NCBI GenBank assembly: GCA_018241685.1
Contig: JAFEDJ010000020.1
Span: 1-64,000, forward strand
DNA: 64,000 nucleotides
Reading direction: 5' to 3'
DNA from: Pseudomonadota bacterium
GTDB lineage: Bacteria > Pseudomonadota > Gammaproteobacteria > Burkholderiales > Rhodocyclaceae
Shown: piece after piece, positions 40,994-48,028 of the stretch
Layout: each line of letters opens with the position of its first letter
Numbering within the stretch: the first letter of the stretch is position 1
Position numbers and translations under genes: made by a program
Notes under the pieces: generated by a model
The model's input: only the letters and a program-made list of their open reading frames with translations
Database searches by the model: none
What the model was told of the DNA's origin: nothing

Positions 40994-41304
40994 TGGTAAA
41001 GACCCACAAAGCGGTCGCAGGCGGACGACATCGCGGGAGCCGTAGGACGTGCTTGCGTTGCAAGGCCGCTTATATGCGCCGATGGCGGGTGACGCATCCC
41101 ATGACGGAAGATCAGCGAATCAAGGACAGAGCTAGGTCTATTGCCGGGGTGTATTTCCGTCGCGGCCTGATCAAACGAACCATGTGCTCTTGCGGTGCGC
41201 CGGGACAGGAGATGCACCATCCGAACTACTCCAAACCGAAAAAAGTGGTATGGAAGTGTCGTCCATGTCACATTCGGATTCACAAACGGGGGGTTTCAAA
41301 ATGA
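40993..41304 (+). CDS. Small HNH/zinc-binding protein
   Basis: 103 residues, with GTG overlapping the previous stop (the second codon is also GTG). It has two zinc pairs: CLRCKAAYMRRW and MCSCGAPGQEMHHPNYSKPK followed by KCRPCHIRIHK. The HHPNYSKP-CRPCH arrangement is that of very small HNH-type phage proteins that bind zinc and may nick DNA. Base composition is a little richer in A/T than neighbours. Its stop overlaps the ATG of the lipoprotein. Confidence 0.6.
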   Translation: MVKTHKAVAGGRHRGSRRTCLRCKAAYMRRWRVTHPMTEDQRIKDRARSIAGVYFRRGLIKRTMCSCGAPGQEMHHPNYSKPKKVVWKCRPCHIRIHKRGVSK

Positions 41305-41696
41305 AACACATCATCCGCTACGGTTTGTTCGCCGCCGCCTGCGCTGTCCTCGCCGCATGCAGCACGGCGCAGACCGACCGATTCATCGAGGGCGTCAAGA
41401 ATTTCGCCCGTGGCATCTCGGCGGTTGACGACGCCCTCAAGGACGTCAACGCCACGCTGTACAGCAACTGCTCGAACATCGTGGACGTCGCCGGAGCCAT
41501 CAACGATATCGCCGGCCAGTGCAGCAAGGCCGCGCCGTACACCTCGACCGCGAACGCCGTGATCGATAAATACTGTCAGGCATCGCAGCTTTCGACGAAT
41601 GGCGGCATCGCGGCGTCGATCAAGGTCACGGCCGCATCCTACAACGCGGCCAAGGCCACGCTGGCGCAGAATAAGCAAGTCTGCTCAGGCGGATGA
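41301..41696 (+). CDS. Small lipoprotein
   Basis: 131 residues; ATG overlaps the previous stop (ATGA). A signal peptide with a lipobox (ACAVLAACS) ends at Cys20, the expected lipid-attachment site. The mature protein has three further cysteines (SNCSN, GQCSKA, KYCQAS) and a fourth near the end. Position after the holin candidate suggests a role in disrupting the outer membrane, like an o-spanin, but it is longer than most o-spanins. Confidence 0.6.
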   Translation: MKHIIRYGLFAAACAVLAACSTAQTDRFIEGVKNFARGISAVDDALKDVNATLYSNCSNIVDVAGAINDIAGQCSKAAPYTSTANAVIDKYCQASQLSTNGGIAASIKVTAASYNAAKATLAQNKQVCSGG

Positions 41697-41697
41697 T

Positions 41698-42153
41698 ATG
41701 GTCGATATCGCCAAGATCGCCGACCGGGCCAACAGCATCACCGACGTCATCGCCCGCGTCGCCAGCTTCGGCCAACAGGCCCTCCCTGTCGCCCAGCTCG
41801 TCGCCAGCCTGATCCCAGGCGGCGGCATCGTCGTCTCCGCCATCGGCGCCGCCCTCCCCTACATCCAGAAGGCCGCAGCCGCCGCGCCGGCGATCCAGAA
41901 GGCCATAGCGGCCGGCGTCCCGATCGCCGAGGCCATCCAAGCGAACGGCCCCGACGTCGTCGCATCCCTCAAGGAAATCTTCGCCATCGCCGTGAACCAC
42001 GATCCCGAGCGCAAGGAGACCGCGCTCAAGGGATCGCAGGTTTCGATGGCTGATCTCTCGATCTTCGCCGTGCCGTTCGTGATCGGCTACAAAATGACCC
42101 AGGCCGAGGAGAACGCCTACTACGACCGATTCGGTGCCGGCGCCGTCTCGTGA
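41698..42153 (+). CDS. Alanine-rich hydrophobic protein
   Basis: 151 residues. It has a glycine/alanine-rich apolar middle (LPVAQLVASLIPGGGIVVSA, IGAALPYIQKAAAAAPAIQK), an acidic stretch, and a C-terminus with IFAVPFVIGYKMTQAEENAY. One or two membrane-associated helices are likely. Position between lipoprotein and TM proteins points to lysis or superinfection functions. No family recognised. Confidence 0.6.
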   Translation: MVDIAKIADRANSITDVIARVASFGQQALPVAQLVASLIPGGGIVVSAIGAALPYIQKAAAAAPAIQKAIAAGVPIAEAIQANGPDVVASLKEIFAIAVNHDPERKETALKGSQVSMADLSIFAVPFVIGYKMTQAEENAYYDRFGAGAVS

Positions 42154-42218
42154 GTATGTCGTATTGAAATGGCTGCCGTGTTCCGGTGCCCTAGAAGTTG
42201 AGCATGCGGAGCATCGCC

Positions 42219-42476
42219 ATGGCACGACGTCACAATCGCGTTCCCCCGCTGAACGACCCGGAAGTTCTGTGGGTTAGACATGGACACCAGCGCGACACAA
42301 TTCGCGCGGAACTTCGGAGGCTCCTGTGCAGACGGCTCAAAATATGGGCGAAATTCGTCGGAAGCGGTGCCGCAGCCGCCATAGCGTTCGTTCAATGGGG
42401 GACGGACTTCGCCGACGCCTTGTCCAAGTTTGGTGGGGCGGTGTCCGGCGCGCTTCACGCCTTGGGTTTGAAATGA
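42219..42476 (+). CDS. Small membrane-associated protein
   Basis: 85 residues from the ATG at 42219, chosen because GGAG lies seven bases upstream; ATG 42204 and TTG 42198 are alternatives. It reads NDPEVLWVRHGHQRDTIRAE then a hydrophobic helix (FVGSGAAAAIAFVQWGTDFA). Short phage proteins with DP-V-WVRHGHQRD are common near lysis genes. Function unknown. Confidence 0.55.
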   Translation: MARRHNRVPPLNDPEVLWVRHGHQRDTIRAELRRLLCRRLKIWAKFVGSGAAAAIAFVQWGTDFADALSKFGGAVSGALHALGLK

Positions 42477-42934
42477 TCCATCGGGATCGGGTCTGCGCCG
42501 CGACCGCAGCGGCCTTCACCATCTTCGTCGTCATCCCCAGCATCCTGATCGGCTTCGGCCGGTCGCTGCCGTTCGAGTTCATCGATGCCCGCATGATGGA
42601 GAGCGCGGCATCGCCGGGACAGGAGGTCGACGTCCGGTACACCATCAGGAACGTGCGGAAGGAATGCTACGGCACCGTCGAACGGTTCTTCGTCGATGCG
42701 CAGACCCGGACGTTCTTTCTTGGCAAGACGCCGACGATCTATCACCACGTCGTCAGCCGCGGCGACGCCGACGGTGCCTTCGATCGGCAGTGGCGCATCC
42801 CGCCGGGCGCTGCCCCAGGACCGGGCCTCTACATCGCCTACCCGGAGTTCTGGTGTAATCCGCTGCAGCAGCTATGGCCGATCAAGGCCCCGACGCAGAA
42901 GGCGTCCATCACCGTGGTTCGTCCCGGTCGCTGA
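42473..42934 (+). CDS. Membrane-anchored periplasmic protein
   Basis: 153 residues; ATG overlaps the previous stop. An N-terminal transmembrane helix (AATAAAFTIFVVIPSILIGF) leads to a beta-rich domain (VDVRYTIRNVRKECYGTVER, FFVDAQTRTFFLG, PGPGLYIAYPEFWCNPLQQL) with two cysteines that could form a disulphide. It should be anchored in the inner membrane facing the periplasm. Its place in the lysis cassette suggests a spanin-like or exclusion role; unproven. Confidence 0.6.
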   Translation: MIHRDRVCAATAAAFTIFVVIPSILIGFGRSLPFEFIDARMMESAASPGQEVDVRYTIRNVRKECYGTVERFFVDAQTRTFFLGKTPTIYHHVVSRGDADGAFDRQWRIPPGAAPGPGLYIAYPEFWCNPLQQLWPIKAPTQKASITVVRPGR

Positions 42935-42994
42935 TCCCGGAACAAATCTCTGCGCCGAGGCTTGAGGCTTCATCACCAGCCGGGAGTAGACCTC

Positions 42995-43147
42995 ATGAGC
43001 CTGCTGATCCTGATCCTCATCGTCCTGCTGCTCGTCGGCGCGCTGCCGACATGGCCGCACACAGCCGGGTGGGGATATGGACCGTCCGGCATCCTCGGCG
43101 TTCTCCTCATCGTCGTATTGATCCTGGCCCTTCTCGGGCGTATCTAA
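42995..43147 (+). CDS. DUF3309 small membrane protein
   Basis: 50 residues. The ATG at 42995 was chosen over 42962 because the DUF3309 pattern begins there: SLLILILIVLLLVGALPTWP, then GWGYGPSGILGVLLIVVLIL. Two hydrophobic helices flank the conserved WGYGPSG turn. The family is widespread in alphaproteobacteria and of unknown function. Confidence 0.75.
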   Translation: MSLLILILIVLLLVGALPTWPHTAGWGYGPSGILGVLLIVVLILALLGRI

Positions 43148-43156
43148 TCCGTCAAC

Positions 43157-43231
43157 GCGGGTCTGGCTGAGAGGTCAGGCGTCGGTGCTCCACACCGTTC
43201 CACGTCGGTTCGATTCCGACGGCCCGCTCCA
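43157..43231 (+). tRNA. tRNA-Gly(TCC)-like gene with unusual anticodon arm
   Basis: 75 nucleotides. The acceptor stem is GCGGGTC/GGCCCGC, the T-arm is GTCGG-TTCGATT-CCGAC and the 3' end is an encoded TCCA, so discriminator U73 and the acceptor suit glycine. The anticodon stem CGGT/ACCG has a T-T mismatch at 27-43. The loop GCTCCAC gives anticodon TCC (43189-43191) but has C instead of U at position 33. G32 and C38 could pair, leaving only a five-base loop. The D-arm is weak. It may be a degenerate or specialised tRNA. Confidence 0.65.
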
Positions 43232-43265
43232 TGATGCCGAGCGAAAGGAACGACGACAGGCCGAG

Positions 43266-43328
43266 GGAGCACGACCGCCAGGGTCGCCCCGGTGTTCCGA
43301 GTAGGCGCTCCGCACGCGCATTGCGGAC
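43266..43328 (+). ncRNA. Possible structured RNA downstream of the tRNA
   Basis: Two hairpins follow the tRNA without an evident gene: GGAGCAC/GTGTTCC (43266-43298) enclosing GACC/GGTC, and TCCGCA/TGCGGA (43309-43328). A rho-independent terminator comes next. A structured transcript of about 140 bases from 43232 to 43368 is conceivable; otherwise the gap from 43232 to 43475 holds nothing I can identify. Confidence 0.3.
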
Positions 43329-43330
43329 CA

Positions 43331-43368
43331 AGGGGTCTCCGGGCAACCGCGAGGCCCCTTTTGTTTTC
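43331..43368 (+). terminator. Rho-independent terminator
   Basis: AAGGGGTCTC pairs with GAGGCCCCTT (10 bp, one G-U) over an 11-base loop that contains a further CGG/CCG pairing, followed by TTTTGTTTT. It ends the lysis cassette and tRNA transcript. Confidence 0.85.
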
Positions 43369-43475
43369 CTCGCCGACAGGGCATCTTCCCGGCCCCGGAA
43401 CCTGCAGAGGAGGATTTGACCACCCCACCCGCGCAACAGCGCGCCATCAGCTTCAAGCAATAGGGAAGTGAAGCA

Positions 43476-44054
43476 ATGACGTTCCGAATCGCGGCGGCCT
43501 TGGCCGTCCTCCTTCTCGCCGCCGGCGTGGCCGATGCCCGCCCCCGGCACCACACCACAGCCCAACTATCCGCCCAGGAGTTCTGCGGCGAGCGATATTG
43601 CCCAACGGACGCCCCCGCCGCCGCCCGGCGCGCGGGCGCTGACGCGATGGCCGGGATTGACCCGGCCATGGGTAGCCCCCGATCCAGCCAAGCGCGCCAG
43701 CGGGCCTCCTACGGGGAAACGGGGGTCACATACCTCCGACACCCGCCGGGGTGCCCGGCTCGAGCCTTCTGCGCCTGCGGGGCGGCCGTTGAGATATTCG
43801 GCCGGGCTATCCGGTCCCTCTGGCCGGTCCGGGCTTGGCGGGCCTTCCCCCGGGACGTGCCGGCACCCAAGAACGTCGCCATCCTGACGCGGGGCAGCCA
43901 CCTATTCGTGCTGGAGCGCCACATCAGCGGCAGCGACTGGCTGGTGCGCGACTACAACAGCGGCGGCCATCGTTCCCGGCTGCACGTCCGGAGCATCGCT
44001 GGAGCGATCATCGTTAACCCCCGCGCCGGCCGGACAGCCGCGCTCCTGCGATGA
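43476..44054 (+). CDS. Secreted protein with CACG/NSGGHRSRLHVR-type domain
   Basis: 192 residues. A signal peptide (FRIAAALAVLLLAAGVADAR) precedes a proline-rich linker. The C-terminal domain has AFCACGAAVEIFGRAIRSLW, PKNVAILTRGSHLFVLERH and RDYNSGGHRSRLHVRSIAG. A Cys followed by a His about 55 residues later, and a terminal NSGGH-hydroxyl strand, resemble CHAP/NlpC-type cysteine peptidases, so a secreted muralytic or host-surface role is possible. Similar proteins occur in rhizobial phages and prophages. Confidence 0.6.
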   Translation: MTFRIAAALAVLLLAAGVADARPRHHTTAQLSAQEFCGERYCPTDAPAAARRAGADAMAGIDPAMGSPRSSQARQRASYGETGVTYLRHPPGCPARAFCACGAAVEIFGRAIRSLWPVRAWRAFPRDVPAPKNVAILTRGSHLFVLERHISGSDWLVRDYNSGGHRSRLHVRSIAGAIIVNPRAGRTAALLR

Positions 44055-44200
44055 AGGGTATTGAAACAATCGGCGTGTTGTTCGGCGTGGTCGGAATCGT
44101 TGTCCTCGTCGCGCTCCTTAACTACGCTGCCGAGCAAACCGACTGTCGCAGCCCGTTCTGGCAAGGCTTCCGGATCGCGCTTGGAGCGGCATGCCGATGA
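44051..44200 (+). CDS. 49-residue single-span membrane protein
   Basis: Starts at ATG 44051, four bases before the previous stop (ATGA). A single hydrophobic helix (IGVLFGVVGIVVLVALLNYA) is followed by a short polar tail with two cysteines. The next tiny membrane protein overlaps its stop. Function unknown. Confidence 0.55.
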   Translation: MKGIETIGVLFGVVGIVVLVALLNYAAEQTDCRSPFWQGFRIALGAACR

Positions 44201-44310
44201 CGGAAGTCATCTGGGCCACAGGTGTGGCGTTGGCGCTGGTCTGCTTCATCGGAGCATTCCTGCTGCCGGACGAGCCGGACCCGCCGCGTCGATCGAGCTT
44301 GGACCTCTGA
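44197..44310 (+). CDS. 37-residue single-span membrane protein
   Basis: Starts at the ATG overlapping the previous stop (ATGA). TEVIWATGVALALVCFIGAF is a membrane helix and the tail DEPDPPRRSSLDL is polar. Two consecutive micro-proteins of this kind at the end of the late operon are probably real because of the coupled starts. Confidence 0.5.
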   Translation: MTEVIWATGVALALVCFIGAFLLPDEPDPPRRSSLDL

Positions 44311-44325
44311 CGCGACTCTGTCAGC

Positions 44326-44382
44326 GTGGGGGCCTTGACGCCTCCCCACTCAGCCCGCCGAGCGCCCCTCAGCGGGTTTTTT
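44326..44382 (+). terminator. End-of-late-operon terminators between convergent operons
   Basis: Two hairpins: GTGGGG/CCCCAC (44326-44349), and CCCGC...GCGGG with inner GAG/CTC (44354-44376), the second followed by six T residues (44377-44382). They terminate rightward late transcription where it meets the leftward operon. The second hairpin lies inside the 3' end of the minus-strand gene. Confidence 0.75.
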
Positions 44383-44817
44383 CATGTCCGCGATCCTGTC
44401 TAGGACGCTCTGGCATTCGATCTCATCGAGGAGGTTGAGACCGGCGTGGTGAAGATCGATCCCGAGCGTGGTCGAGATGAAGGCCCGGAGTAGGGAGCGA
44501 TTGCAGCGGAGGCCGAGATGGGCGTTGACGGCTTCGCGCACGCGCCGGCGAGCGACGCCGATCGAGGAATCGGGGTTCGGGTCCGGCGGACCGTCGTCGA
44601 CGCGACGATCTGTCGGAAGGTCGATCCAGACCTTCGCATGCTCGTAGTGCTGCAGATGACCGCAGGCGCAGACATCCCAGAATTTGAAATAGAACGGCTG
44701 CCCCGGCTTCGGGCGCCAGGTCGGGGTGTGGACCCTGCGCTCCATCGGCGCGCTGCAGGACGGGCACGCCTGTCCAGCGCCGGACTTCCGCGATTGGGTG
44801 CGCCGACGCCTGCTCAT
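44350..44817 (-). CDS. Zinc-ribbon phage protein
   Basis: 155 residues; the ATG at 44817 overlaps the upstream stop (ATGA). CPSCSAPMERR and CACGHLQHYEHAKVW form a C-x2-C...C-x-C zinc ribbon, with KPGQPFYFKFWDV between them. The C-terminal half is helical (NRSLLRAFISTTLGIDL). The ribbon suggests nucleic-acid binding. It is the last gene of the leftward operon. Confidence 0.6.
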   Translation of the reverse strand: MSRRRRTQSRKSGAGQACPSCSAPMERRVHTPTWRPKPGQPFYFKFWDVCACGHLQHYEHAKVWIDLPTDRRVDDGPPDPNPDSSIGVARRRVREAVNAHLGLRCNRSLLRAFISTTLGIDLHHAGLNLLDEIECQSVLDRIADMKKPAEGRSAG

Positions 44818-45107
44818 ACGCCGACCCGACGAGGAGGATGGCCGTTGGCCCGGTGCCGGCACTCCTCCTTAGTCCCCTTAGTATAGAACCCGCAGGGACA
44901 CGACGCCTCCCATTGATCGGCCTGCGCCGGCGCCAGAGCGGTGTAGGTGACGTCGCAGGAGAAGTCGTCGGCCGCAGCATCGCGGACCTCCTTCCGCAGC
45001 GCGGCGGCTTGCGTGCGAAAGTTAAGCGCGATGAGTTCGAACTCTTTGGCTTCGCGATCGAAACGGTCGGCCTTCTCAATCTTGAGTTTCTTCACTGCAG
45101 CGTGCAT
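44814..45107 (-). CDS. Hypothetical protein with two-cysteine motif
   Basis: 97 residues from the ATG that overlaps the upstream stop (TGATG); ATG 45113 is an alternative. The N-terminal half is a charged helix (KKLKIEKADRFDREAKEFEL) and the C-terminal half has CPCGFYTKGTKEECRH, which could bind zinc. Function unknown. Confidence 0.6.
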   Translation of the reverse strand: MHAAVKKLKIEKADRFDREAKEFELIALNFRTQAAALRKEVRDAAADDFSCDVTYTALAPAQADQWEASCPCGFYTKGTKEECRHRANGHPPRRVGV

Positions 45108-45517
45108 CAGCATTTCCCCCGCATATTGTGACCGCTGATAAACCGTCTCGGTCGATTGCTAGCATCGAACTTCAGAATCTGATCACCGCACCCGCAGGCG
45201 CATTTGATGTAGGGATTGCGCGCGCCCGGCTCCCTAAGATCGGTCCGTTTCCGATGTAACGCCCTGTGAGCGGCACGAGACGGAGCAACCTCGATATCGC
45301 TCGGGTTATTGTCTGATCGTCCTTTCTTGTGATGGACTTCCTCGCCCTTGCGTAATCGTCTACCGATCTTCTTTTCGGCCACCAATCTATGCTCGTAGGC
45401 ATAGCCGCGGACGTCTGCGAGATGATGATCCTTCCCGACATATATCAACACGTACCCGCGTGGGTCGACGGTTCGACCACCTTTCCAATTGTGGGAGTGT
45501 TTTTTGGTGCGTGCCAT
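45107..45517 (-). CDS. HNH homing endonuclease (free-standing)
   Basis: 136 residues starting MARTKKHSHNWKGG. YVLIYVGKDHHLADVRGYAY, EHRLVAEKKIGRRLRKGEEV, HHKKGRSDNNPSDIEVAP and RAAHRALHR are the HNH_3-type core with the His-His, Asn and His positions intact. A C-terminal zinc pair (CACGCG) follows. The bases are richer in A/T than the neighbours, suggesting recent arrival. It probably cleaves DNA of competing phages at the homologous site. Confidence 0.8.
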   Translation of the reverse strand: MARTKKHSHNWKGGRTVDPRGYVLIYVGKDHHLADVRGYAYEHRLVAEKKIGRRLRKGEEVHHKKGRSDNNPSDIEVAPSRAAHRALHRKRTDLREPGARNPYIKCACGCGDQILKFDASNRPRRFISGHNMRGKC

Positions 45518-45518
45518 C

Positions 45519-46121
45519 TCAATAGGGTCCAAAAGAGTGGGGGTGCCGCCAGTCCTGCAGGACGGCGTCATCGGGGATGCGGTGCTTGCCGCGCGCCAGC
45601 GTGTGCTTCGGTGCTCCGGAGTTGGTGGTGCCGAGGCATTTCCATCGCGATCCGTCGATCGAGTGCGCGCGGCCGACCTCGGTCACAAGCTCGACGAACT
45701 CGTCGACGTCGGCCGAGTGAATGAGGTTGCCCCACGCCGCGACGCGGACCTCGACCTTGCTCATCATGTTGACGACGTGGTCGAGGTTCATCATCCGAAG
45801 CTCGCCGGAGAGGGTATGGTCTCGCGTCCATCGCTGCATCTCCGCCGGGTCCGACGAGATGTACGGTTCGATATTGATCTTCACCAGCGAGCCGAAGCCC
45901 CACCGGAACGAGAAGCCGATCTCGCGCAGCATCGTGGGGTCGTCGCGCTGGTCGTCGGCATCGGACGGATTCGCTCCGCACCACAGGATGCACGGGCCAG
46001 GTCCCCATGCCCGCTTCAGGACGAACCGGCAGTTCGCCTCGCGCATGATCTCCGCGCTGCGCATGATCGGTCCCGGCGGCATCATCAGCCGTTTCTCCGG
46101 AAGGTCGAACAGCGTCGGCAT
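45519..46121 (-). CDS. DUF1643 protein
   Basis: 200 residues. CILWCGANPSDADDQRDDPT, MLREIGFSFRWGFGSLVKIN and EPYISSDPAEM are diagnostic of DUF1643, which is frequent in phages and mobile DNA. VEVRVAAWGNLIH and LGTTNSGAPKHTLARGKH follow. The biochemical function is not established. The start overlaps the upstream stop by one base. Confidence 0.82.
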   Translation of the reverse strand: MPTLFDLPEKRLMMPPGPIMRSAEIMREANCRFVLKRAWGPGPCILWCGANPSDADDQRDDPTMLREIGFSFRWGFGSLVKINIEPYISSDPAEMQRWTRDHTLSGELRMMNLDHVVNMMSKVEVRVAAWGNLIHSADVDEFVELVTEVGRAHSIDGSRWKCLGTTNSGAPKHTLARGKHRIPDDAVLQDWRHPHSFGPY

Positions 46122-46405
46122 CACTTCTTCGGAGCGGCGGATTCCCATTCCTCGTCCCTCAGCTTTTGCTCATAGGCGGCACGAAAGGCCGAGAATGTCG
46201 AATAGGTCTTGTCGTCCATCGTGATTTCGATCTCGATGTCGGTGCCGCCATTCTTGGTTCGCTTCGCGATTGAGCCGATCACGCGACCAGAATGATCGAT
46301 CATCTGGTAGCTGTAGAGATGGCCGCTGCGCCCCATGTTGACGTGTGTGCGAAGGCGCTGCTTGACGCCATCGACGCGCGCCGCGATTTCCCGCTCGGTG
46401 GTCAC
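46121..46405 (-). CDS. Hypothetical protein
   Basis: 94 residues. The GTG at 46405 was chosen because it overlaps the upstream stop (GTGA), the rule in this operon. The middle is beta-rich (GRSGHLYSYQMIDHSGRVIG, TDIEIEITMDDKTYSTFSAF) and the end helical. Function unknown. Confidence 0.6.
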   Translation of the reverse strand: MTTEREIAARVDGVKQRLRTHVNMGRSGHLYSYQMIDHSGRVIGSIAKRTKNGGTDIEIEITMDDKTYSTFSAFRAAYEQKLRDEEWESAAPKK

Positions 46406-46584
46406 TTCGGCACTCCGTGGAACGGACAGCCGTGCAGCCATTCGTCGGCGATCTTCCGGGTTCGCCAGCCGGCACGCTTCGCCGCCGGCCACACCGAATC
46501 GAACTCCTCGCCGCGCTCGCCCTCGAATGTCTCATCGCAGGAGTCGCAGCATATGACGACTCTTCCGAACTGACGGTCGATCAT
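46402..46584 (-). CDS. Small zinc-binding protein
   Basis: 60 residues, with ATG overlapping the upstream stop. CCDSCDETFEG near the start and HGCPFHG near the end give a zinc-finger-like set of cysteines and histidines around a short helix (WPAAKRAGWRTRKIADEW). Such small phage proteins are common and uncharacterised. Confidence 0.65.
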   Translation of the reverse strand: MIDRQFGRVVICCDSCDETFEGERGEEFDSVWPAAKRAGWRTRKIADEWLHGCPFHGVPK

Positions 46585-46757
46585 ATCGCTGACCCCTCGA
46601 ACGAGACGCCTGCCATCGCAATGACCAGAGCCTTGAACTCCTCGTTGCGGACGACGAAGTCGCCGCACTTCGCGAACGTCGTACCCGCGCGCGGTGCGGC
46701 GTACAGCGAGCAATGGGTGTGACCGCCGGCCACAACGTATTTGACCTTGAAGATCAT
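46581..46757 (-). CDS. Small beta-rich protein
   Basis: 58 residues; the ATG at 46757 overlaps the upstream stop (ATGA), so it was preferred over ATG 46790. MIFKVKYVVAGGHTHCSLYA, then FAKCGDFVVRNEEF. The pattern HTHC-LY and KCG-F-VR is familiar from short phage proteins. Function unknown. Confidence 0.65.
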   Translation of the reverse strand: MIFKVKYVVAGGHTHCSLYAAPRAGTTFAKCGDFVVRNEEFKALVIAMAGVSFEGSAI

Positions 46758-47272
46758 CGTGGACGCTTGGGAAACGGACGCTTCGGCCATGGCTTATTCC
46801 TCTGCGGGATTTTGTGTTTGAACTTCGGTTTGCGAGCCGGGGCGCGGCCTTCGCGCTCCGCCTCCTTCTGCTCGAGCCTACGGTTCTTCTTGATGAGCAC
46901 CCGGTCCGGATGCTGACCATGCTCGCCGCGGACGTTGGTCTTGACCAGATGCGAGCCATCGAACTCAGGACTGTGCGGTCGATAGATCAGATGTTCTGGA
47001 TCGTTTGCCGGTGGGTCGTAATCGACGTGCACACCGTCTCGATAGATTTTCCGGCGGGCACCCAAGGCAGGGTCATGGTCAAGACGCAAATCCGAAACAT
47101 CGCAGCCATGGGCCATAGCAATCAGGCCAAGATAGAGCTTGTGGAATTGACCTCGCGCCCGCTTCTTCTTGATCCGCAACAGAAGATCAGGAGGGTCTTG
47201 AGACCCGAGCATCCGCATGCAGACCAGCAGCTTTATGTCCAGCCCGATGTGCGGCCGTAGCAACCGGGTCAC
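46754..47272 (-). CDS. HNH-like endonuclease (probable)
   Basis: 172 residues from a GTG overlapping the upstream stop (GTGA). LRLDHDPALGARRKI, VDYDPPANDPEHLIYRPHSP, FDGSHLVKTNVRGEHGQHPD and RVLIKKNRRLEQK match the phage endonuclease type with a DHDP motif and later His residues. The last 45 residues are very basic (PKFKHKIPQRNKPWPKRPFP) and probably bind DNA. The HNH call is by partial pattern. Confidence 0.55.
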   Translation of the reverse strand: MTRLLRPHIGLDIKLLVCMRMLGSQDPPDLLLRIKKKRARGQFHKLYLGLIAMAHGCDVSDLRLDHDPALGARRKIYRDGVHVDYDPPANDPEHLIYRPHSPEFDGSHLVKTNVRGEHGQHPDRVLIKKNRRLEQKEAEREGRAPARKPKFKHKIPQRNKPWPKRPFPKRPR

Positions 47273-47493
47273 TGCACGACTCCATCCATCGCCTGCTCGG
47301 CGCGGAATTTGCAGTCGGCGAGAGAGCGCCCAGAGCCGCGGCACTGATAGCCGACAATGACACCTTGAAGCACCGCGCTCCGAGCTTTTACCAGAAGATC
47401 GGCCTTCTGCCGATTGGTGACGACGCCGCCATACCAAAGGCCGAGAGCTATTCCAATCGTTGTCGCTATCGTGGCAACAAGAAGTCTCGACAT
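47269..47493 (-). CDS. Small secreted or membrane-anchored protein
   Basis: 74 residues. An N-terminal hydrophobic helix (LLVATIATTIGIALGLWYGG) is followed by a polar domain with two cysteines (YQCRGSGRSLADCKF). A signal anchor is likely. Its stop overlaps the GTG of the next gene. Confidence 0.6.
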   Translation of the reverse strand: MSRLLVATIATTIGIALGLWYGGVVTNRQKADLLVKARSAVLQGVIVGYQCRGSGRSLADCKFRAEQAMDGVVQ

Positions 47494-47495
47494 GA

Positions 47496-47693
47496 TTAAC
47501 CCCTGTTTTGCTCAATTAGCTTGATCTGATCCTGAAGGTCTCGTGCCGTCTTCTTCACGGCGTTGTAGTGTCGAAGGTCCGATGCCGGCCACAGTGACTT
47601 GTTGTGACCATACCGGCGTCCGAGTTTTGCCTTGATGCGCACCGCGCGCCGCGCCGCCAAGATCCAGCGGTCCTTGAGAACTGGAAGGTTCAT
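47496..47693 (-). CDS. Small basic helical protein
   Basis: 65 residues. Basic N-terminal half (LKDRWILAARRAVRIKAKLG) and coiled C-terminus (HYNAVKKTARDLQDQIKLIE). The start overlaps the upstream stop by four bases. Function unknown. Confidence 0.6.
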   Translation of the reverse strand: MNLPVLKDRWILAARRAVRIKAKLGRRYGHNKSLWPASDLRHYNAVKKTARDLQDQIKLIEQNRG

Positions 47694-48028
47694 GGCACGC
47701 GCCAGACCTTCGCCGCGCGACCGCTACAGTTAGAGCGCGTCATCGGCTTTCCGGCATGGCCGATCAGAGGGACAACCAGACCCATCTTGGCGAGTTCACT
47801 CATTCGCGGTCTCGCGTAGAGAACAGACCAGCCCATGCGCTCCGCCATCTCATCGGCCGTCGCAGGACCGGCGGAGCGGAGAGATGCCAGAATTTCGCCG
47901 CGCGCCTGCGCGGACGATCCGGAGACACTGACGGCCGCGGTCTTTGACGTCGTCTCGTCGGTGAACCCAGGGTGCATCGGATAGGCCGGGGCCGGCGTGT
48001 CACCGAGAAGATCCTTCATGCTGCCCAT
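47690..48028 (-). CDS. Winged-helix protein
   Basis: 112 residues. ARGEILASLRSAGPATADEM, AERMGWSVLYARPRMSELAK and MGLVVPLIGHAGKPM make a winged helix like those of phage regulators acting near recombination genes. The first 45 residues are disordered. It may bind DNA or regulate this operon. Confidence 0.6.
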   Translation of the reverse strand: MGSMKDLLGDTPAPAYPMHPGFTDETTSKTAAVSVSGSSAQARGEILASLRSAGPATADEMAERMGWSVLYARPRMSELAKMGLVVPLIGHAGKPMTRSNCSGRAAKVWRVP

